This document shows positions 54,877-58,819 of a stretch of 58,819 bases of DNA, piece after piece (position 1 is the first letter of the stretch; every line of letters starts with the position of its first letter). The position numbers and the translations under genes are program-made. Under the pieces are notes generated by a model. That model was not told the origin of the DNA, ran no database searches, and worked only from the letters and a program-made list of their open reading frames with translations. This DNA is from Streptomyces sp. DI166 (lineage in GTDB: Bacteria > Actinomycetota > Actinomycetes > Streptomycetales > Streptomycetaceae). The stretch is taken from contig NZ_FLSP01000052.1 in NCBI RefSeq assembly GCF_900091315.1, forward strand, positions 1 to 58,819, given 5' to 3'.

Positions 54877-55596
54877 GTGAGTTACTGGACGTACTCCCTG
54901 ATCCGCAACGCGGTCCCCGAGCAGCGGGCCGAGGCCCTGCGCAACGCCGACTGGATCTGGAAGGCGGAGCACACCCTGGGACTCGCCTTCGAGCGGTCCG
55001 TGAACCATGCCGTGGACTCGGTGACTTGGCTCATCGTCGGCATGAACTACTACTACGCCACCCTGCACTTCGTGGTGACGCTGGGTGTCCTGGTGTGGCT
55101 CTACCGTAGTCATCCCGGCCGCTACGCGGCGACCCGCACCGTGCTGTTCGCCACCACGGGTGTGGCCCTGCTCGGTTACTACCTGTACCCGCTCGCTCCC
55201 CCTCGGTTGATGACCGGCGGCGGCTTCATCGACACGGTTCTCGTGCACGAGACGTGGGGTTCCATGGCCTCGGGCGACCTGAAGGACATGTCGAACCAGT
55301 ACGCCGCGATGCCGTCGATGCACATCGGGTGGTCCCTGTGGTGCGGGCTGACCATCTTCGCGCTGGCCTCCGTGCCGTGGGTGCGCGTCCTGGGGCTGCT
55401 GTATCCGGCGGCCACGCTCGTCGTCATCGTCGCCACCGCCAACCACTTCTGGCTGGACGCGGTGGGCGGGCTGCTGTGCCTGGCCTTCGGTTACGGGGTG
55501 GCGCGGGTGTGGTACGGGGCGTTGCCGTACGCCTTGCCGCAGGCGGTGCCCGAGGAGGCGGCGAGTCGGGGTTCGCGGCTGCTGAAGCGGCGGTAG
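54877..55596 (+). CDS. PAP2-superfamily phosphatase/inositolphosphotransferase-like membrane protein (start disrupted)
   Basis: A 239-residue integral membrane protein with five or six hydrophobic segments. PAP2 motifs: SMHIGWSLWCGL (central His) and ANHFWLDAVGG (His-x3-Asp). The family includes lipid phosphatases and the AUR1-like transferases; the exact substrate is unclear. The listed start is the only in-frame GTG; no ribosome site precedes it. The natural start is probably ATG 54731, with a single-base deletion in the C-run at 54834-54838 separating them. This could be a sequencing error, a real mutation or, less likely, a programmed shift. Confidence 0.8.
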   Translation: MSYWTYSLIRNAVPEQRAEALRNADWIWKAEHTLGLAFERSVNHAVDSVTWLIVGMNYYYATLHFVVTLGVLVWLYRSHPGRYAATRTVLFATTGVALLGYYLYPLAPPRLMTGGGFIDTVLVHETWGSMASGDLKDMSNQYAAMPSMHIGWSLWCGLTIFALASVPWVRVLGLLYPAATLVVIVATANHFWLDAVGGLLCLAFGYGVARVWYGALPYALPQAVPEEAASRGSRLLKRR

Positions 55597-55606
55597 GCGC
55601 GGCCTG

Positions 55607-58603
55607 TCAGCCGCTGTAGAACAGCTCCTCCACCACACTCCGTGCCCGGCGGGCCGTGCGGCGGTAGTCGTCCAGCATGTCGCCGGCGTGGCCCGGGCCG
55701 TAGCCGAGGTAGCGGCCCACCGCCGCCAGCTCGCGGGGTTCCGAGGGGAAGGTGTCGCCCGCCCGGCCCCGGACCAGCATGACCGCGTTGCGGACCCGGG
55801 TGGCCAGGACCCAGGCCTCGTCCAGGGTGGCCGCGTCCTCCGCGGAGATCAGGTCGGCGGCGGCTGCCGCGGCGAGCGCGGCCCGGGTGCGGGTGGTGCG
55901 CAGGCCCGGCTCGTGCGCCCCGTGCCGCAGCTGGAGGAGCTGGACCGTCCACTCGACGTCGGAGAGGCCGCCCGGGCCGAGCTTGGTGTGCAGCTTGGGG
56001 TCGGCGCCGCGCGGGAGGCGTTCGGACTCCATGCGCGCCTTCAGGCGCCGGATCTCGCGGACCGCCTCGTCGCCGAGCCCGGCGGCCGGGTAGCGCAGGG
56101 GGTCGACCAGCTCGACGAAGCGGCGGCCGAGGTCCTCGTCCCCGGCGACCGGCTCGGCCCGCAGCAGCGCCTGCGACTCCCATACCAGGGACCAGCGCCG
56201 GTAGTACGCCCCGTAGGACTTCAGCGTGCGCACCAGCGGGCCCGACTTGCCCTCCGGGCGCAGGTCGGCGTCGATCTCAAGCGGCGGGTCGGCGCTCGGG
56301 ATCTGCAGCAGCCTGCGCATCTCGGCGACGACGCGGTTCGCCGCCTTGGCGGCCTCCTGCTCGTCCACGCCCTCGCGCGGTTCGTGCACGAACAGCACGT
56401 CCGCGTCGGAGCCGTAGCCCAGCTCGTGGCCGCCGAAACGGCCCATGCCGATCACCGCGAACCGGGTCGGCAGGGTGTCGCCCCAGCCCTCGCGGACCAC
56501 CGCGCGCAGGGTGCCCGCCAGTGTCGCCGCGGTCAGGTCGGAAACGGCGTCGCCGACCAGGTCCACCAGTGCGCCCTGGTCGGCCTGGGCGGGCTGGGCC
56601 TCGGTGCCGTAGGAGCCGACGATGTCGGTGGCGGCCGTGCGGAACAGCTCGCGGCGGCGGACGCCGCGGGCCGCCGTGACCGCCTGGGCGGCGCCGTCGG
56701 CGCGGTTGACCGCGGCGAGGATCTCCTGCTCCAGGTGGGCGCGGGAGCGCGGTTCCAGTCCGCCGCCGTCGCCGTCGCCGAGCAGCGCGACCGCCTCGGG
56801 GGCGCGCATCAGCAGGTCGGGGGCGAGGCGTCCGGCGGACAGTACGCGGGCCAGGTTCTCGGCGGCCGCGCCCTCGTCCCGCAGCAGGCGGAGGTACCAC
56901 GGGGTCTTGCCGAGGGCGTCGGAGACCTTGCGGAAGTTCAGCAGGCCCGCGTCCGGGTCGGCGGAGTCCGCGAACCAGCCGAGCAGGACGGGCAGGAGGG
57001 TGCGCTGGATCGCCGCCTTGCGGGTGACGCCGGAGGCCAGGGCCTCCAGGTGGCGCAGGGCCGCGGCGGGGTCGGCGTAGCCGAGGGCGACCAGGCGTTC
57101 GCGGGCCGCCTCGGTGCTCAGGCGGGCCTCGCCCGGGGCGAGCTGGGCCACCGCGTCGAGCAGGGGGCGGTAGAAGAGCTTCTCGTGCAGGCGGCGTACG
57201 ACGCCGGAGTGGCGGCGCCATTCGCGGTTCAGGTCCGCCACCGGGTCGCTGCGCAGGCCCAGCGAGCGGGCGATGCGGCGCAGGTCGGCCTCGTCCTCGG
57301 GGACCAGGTGGGTGCGGCGCAGCCGGTACAGCTGGATGCGGTGCTCCATGGAGCGCAGGAAGCGGTAGGCGGCGTCCAGCTGGGCGGCGTCGTCGCGGCC
57401 TACGTAGCCGCCGGCGGCGAGGGCCTTGAGGGCGTCCAGGGTGGTGCCGCTGCGGAGGGAGGCGTCGGCTCGGCCGTGCACGAGTTGCAGTAGCTGTACG
57501 GCGAACTCGACGTCCCTCAGTCCTCCTGGGCCGAGCTTGAGCTGGCGGTCCAGTTCGGCGACGGGGATGTTTTCGACTACTCGGCGGCGCATCTTCTGTA
57601 CGTCCGCCACGAAGTTGTCGCGTTCTGCGGCCTTCCAGACGAGGGGTTCGAGCGCTGCGACGTACTCCTCGCCCAGTTCGATGTCGCCTGCCACCGGGCG
57701 GGCCTTGAGCAGGGCCTGGAACTCCCAGGTCTTCGCCCAGCGCTGGTAGTAGGCGAGGTGGCTGGAGAGGGTGCGGACGAGGGGGCCGTTGCGGCCCTCG
57801 GGGCGGAGGTTGGCGTCGACCGGCCAGATGCTGCCCTCGACGGTCGTTTCGGAGCAGATCCGCATCATGTGGGAGGCAAGGCGGGTGGCCGCGCGCAGCG
57901 CCTTGGTCTCGTCGGCGCCGTCCAGCGCTTCGCCCACGAAGATCACGTCCACGTCGGAGACGTAGTTCAGCTCGTGGCCGCCGCACTTGCCCATCGCGAT
58001 GACGGCGAGGCGGCAGAGGGCGGCGTCCTCGGGGGCGGCGGTGCGAGCGAGGGCGAGGGCGGCGCGGAGGGTGGCGGTGGCGAGGTCGGCGAGTTCGGCG
58101 GCGGACTCGGCGACGTCGGTGGTGCCGCAGACGTCCCTTGCCGCGATGGAGAGCAGGCAGCGGCGGTAGGCGACGCGGAGGCTGACGGGGTCGGTGGCCT
58201 CGGCGAGGCCGCGCTCGAACTCGGCCACGCCGGGGTGCAGGTCGCGGGGCTCGTAGGTGACGAGGGCGCGCCAGTCGTCGGCGTGGCGGGCGAGGTGTTC
58301 GGCGAGGGCGGCGGAGGCGCCGAGGACGCCGAGGAGGCGGTCGCGCAGGGGCTTGGCGGCTATGACCGTGTCGAGCAGCTCGCGGTGCGCGGTGTGGTCG
58401 GGCTGGGCCTCCAGGAGGCGGACCAGGCCGTGCAGGGCGAGATCGGGGTCGGCGGTTTCGCCCAGGGCTTCCAGGAGGACGGGGTCGTTGCGTACGGCGC
58501 TCAGTTCGGGGGCGTCGAGGAGGCGCTCGGCCGCGCTGGGGTCCGTGAAGCCGTGCCGGAGCAGTCGTGTGAAGGTGCTGCTTCTGCGCCCCGGCGCCGT
58601 CAT
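55607..58603 (-). CDS. glnE: Glutamine-synthetase adenylyltransferase/adenylyl-removing enzyme
   Basis: A 998-residue bifunctional enzyme that adds AMP to, or removes it from, GlnA Tyr397. It has two nucleotidyltransferase domains with G-x-D-x-D signatures: HELNYVSDVDVIFV (N-terminal half) and GHELGYGSDADVLFV (C-terminal half). Each is followed by helical GlnD/GlnE regions with conserved LRPEGRNGPLVRTL or LRPEGKSGPLVRTL blocks. The ATG has GGAGGG 6 nt upstream. In Streptomyces GlnE acts with the PII protein. It is far from glnA here (37 kb) but in the same window. Confidence 0.96.
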   Translation of the reverse strand: MTAPGRRSSTFTRLLRHGFTDPSAAERLLDAPELSAVRNDPVLLEALGETADPDLALHGLVRLLEAQPDHTAHRELLDTVIAAKPLRDRLLGVLGASAALAEHLARHADDWRALVTYEPRDLHPGVAEFERGLAEATDPVSLRVAYRRCLLSIAARDVCGTTDVAESAAELADLATATLRAALALARTAAPEDAALCRLAVIAMGKCGGHELNYVSDVDVIFVGEALDGADETKALRAATRLASHMMRICSETTVEGSIWPVDANLRPEGRNGPLVRTLSSHLAYYQRWAKTWEFQALLKARPVAGDIELGEEYVAALEPLVWKAAERDNFVADVQKMRRRVVENIPVAELDRQLKLGPGGLRDVEFAVQLLQLVHGRADASLRSGTTLDALKALAAGGYVGRDDAAQLDAAYRFLRSMEHRIQLYRLRRTHLVPEDEADLRRIARSLGLRSDPVADLNREWRRHSGVVRRLHEKLFYRPLLDAVAQLAPGEARLSTEAARERLVALGYADPAAALRHLEALASGVTRKAAIQRTLLPVLLGWFADSADPDAGLLNFRKVSDALGKTPWYLRLLRDEGAAAENLARVLSAGRLAPDLLMRAPEAVALLGDGDGGGLEPRSRAHLEQEILAAVNRADGAAQAVTAARGVRRRELFRTAATDIVGSYGTEAQPAQADQGALVDLVGDAVSDLTAATLAGTLRAVVREGWGDTLPTRFAVIGMGRFGGHELGYGSDADVLFVHEPREGVDEQEAAKAANRVVAEMRRLLQIPSADPPLEIDADLRPEGKSGPLVRTLKSYGAYYRRWSLVWESQALLRAEPVAGDEDLGRRFVELVDPLRYPAAGLGDEAVREIRRLKARMESERLPRGADPKLHTKLGPGGLSDVEWTVQLLQLRHGAHEPGLRTTRTRAALAAAAAADLISAEDAATLDEAWVLATRVRNAVMLVRGRAGDTFPSEPRELAAVGRYLGYGPGHAGDMLDDYRRTARRARSVVEELFYSG

Positions 58604-58819
58604 TCCCGGCCCTCCTTGTCGTTCCGATCAAGGTCGTACTGGGGTCGAGCCTAACCGCTGCGCTGGGCTGGGGCCGAGTGCCTGCGGCGGCCTGCGCGGC
58701 TGGACGGGGGTGCGCGTAGCGCCTTCGGCGGGTGGGTGGGGCGGGGCCGCGCCGGGGGGTGTCCGTCCTCGGTCCGGCGGTTCCGTGGGTTCTGCCGTGC
58801 CCCCAACCGGACGCCGGCC
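58604..58819. other. No gene seen at the right edge
   Basis: 216 bp upstream of glnE with no credible ORF, repeat or clear promoter; GC-rich intergenic sequence truncated by the window end. Confidence 0.5.

Noticed and set aside
55688..57493. A 601-codon plus-strand frame inside glnE
   Set aside because: Shadow ORF; the minus strand encodes GlnE with both G-x-D-x-D sites.

Overview
The window is about 59 kb of a very GC-rich actinobacterial chromosome, almost certainly Streptomyces. The evidence is the strong G/C third-position bias, GTG/TTG starts, many leaderless starts, the NsdA-type regulator, two GlnR-type glutamine synthetase promoters, and a malR/malEFG/aglA/amylase/pullulanase cluster. 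Gene order from the E2 gene through a TIGR01777 epimerase, lipB, lipA, DUF4191 and RDD genes, glnA and glnE resembles the dlaT-lipB-lipA-glnA-glnE neighbourhood I know from Mycobacterium tuberculosis. I see no rRNA, tRNA, insertion sequence, prophage or CRISPR array; this looks like core chromosome.

Layout. 1-5.0 kb: end of a 2-oxoacid dehydrogenase E2 gene, a GntR/FCD regulator, and aceE (pyruvate dehydrogenase E1) behind a palindromic operator. 5-12 kb: a WYL regulator, a DUF4240 protein, a PGRP-type amidase, a MarP-like membrane serine protease, a 38-residue membrane protein, a GNAT acetyltransferase, a TIGR01777 epimerase and an FAD oxidoreductase. 12-16.8 kb: an NsdA-like regulator, then lipB and lipA (lipoate for the E2 protein), a conserved 66-residue protein and a DUF4191 membrane protein. 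16.8-18.5 kb: a two-component flavin monooxygenase pair. 18.6-27.6 kb: RDD protein, glnA, htpX-pspAB, small proteins, a secreted protein with a possible double-psi barrel, and glnII. 27.7-37.3 kb: HEAT-repeat protein, epimerase, NarL-type two-component system, secreted DUF1996 protein, lipoprotein, TPR protein, and an unusual membrane-anchored ECF-sigma-like protein. 37.3-40.9 kb: a PF10118 protein with a diiron-type motif set, its ferredoxin reductase, a TetR regulator and two small genes. 40.9-54.6 kb: the starch/maltodextrin cluster. 54.7-58.6 kb: a PAP2 gene with an apparent frameshift, and glnE.

How it works together. Three themes stand out. First, lipoate and pyruvate metabolism: LipB/LipA lipoylate E2, and aceE is probably repressed by the adjacent GntR protein. 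Second, nitrogen: glnA and glnII each carry a double GlnR box, and GlnE can adenylylate GlnA at Tyr397. Third, alpha-glucans: secreted AmyA and amylopullulanase degrade starch, MalEFG imports maltodextrins, AglA hydrolyses them, and MalR probably represses all three transcription units through CTTGCA/TGCAAG-type sites. Much of the remainder is small, poorly characterised Streptomyces genes, many with leaderless starts.
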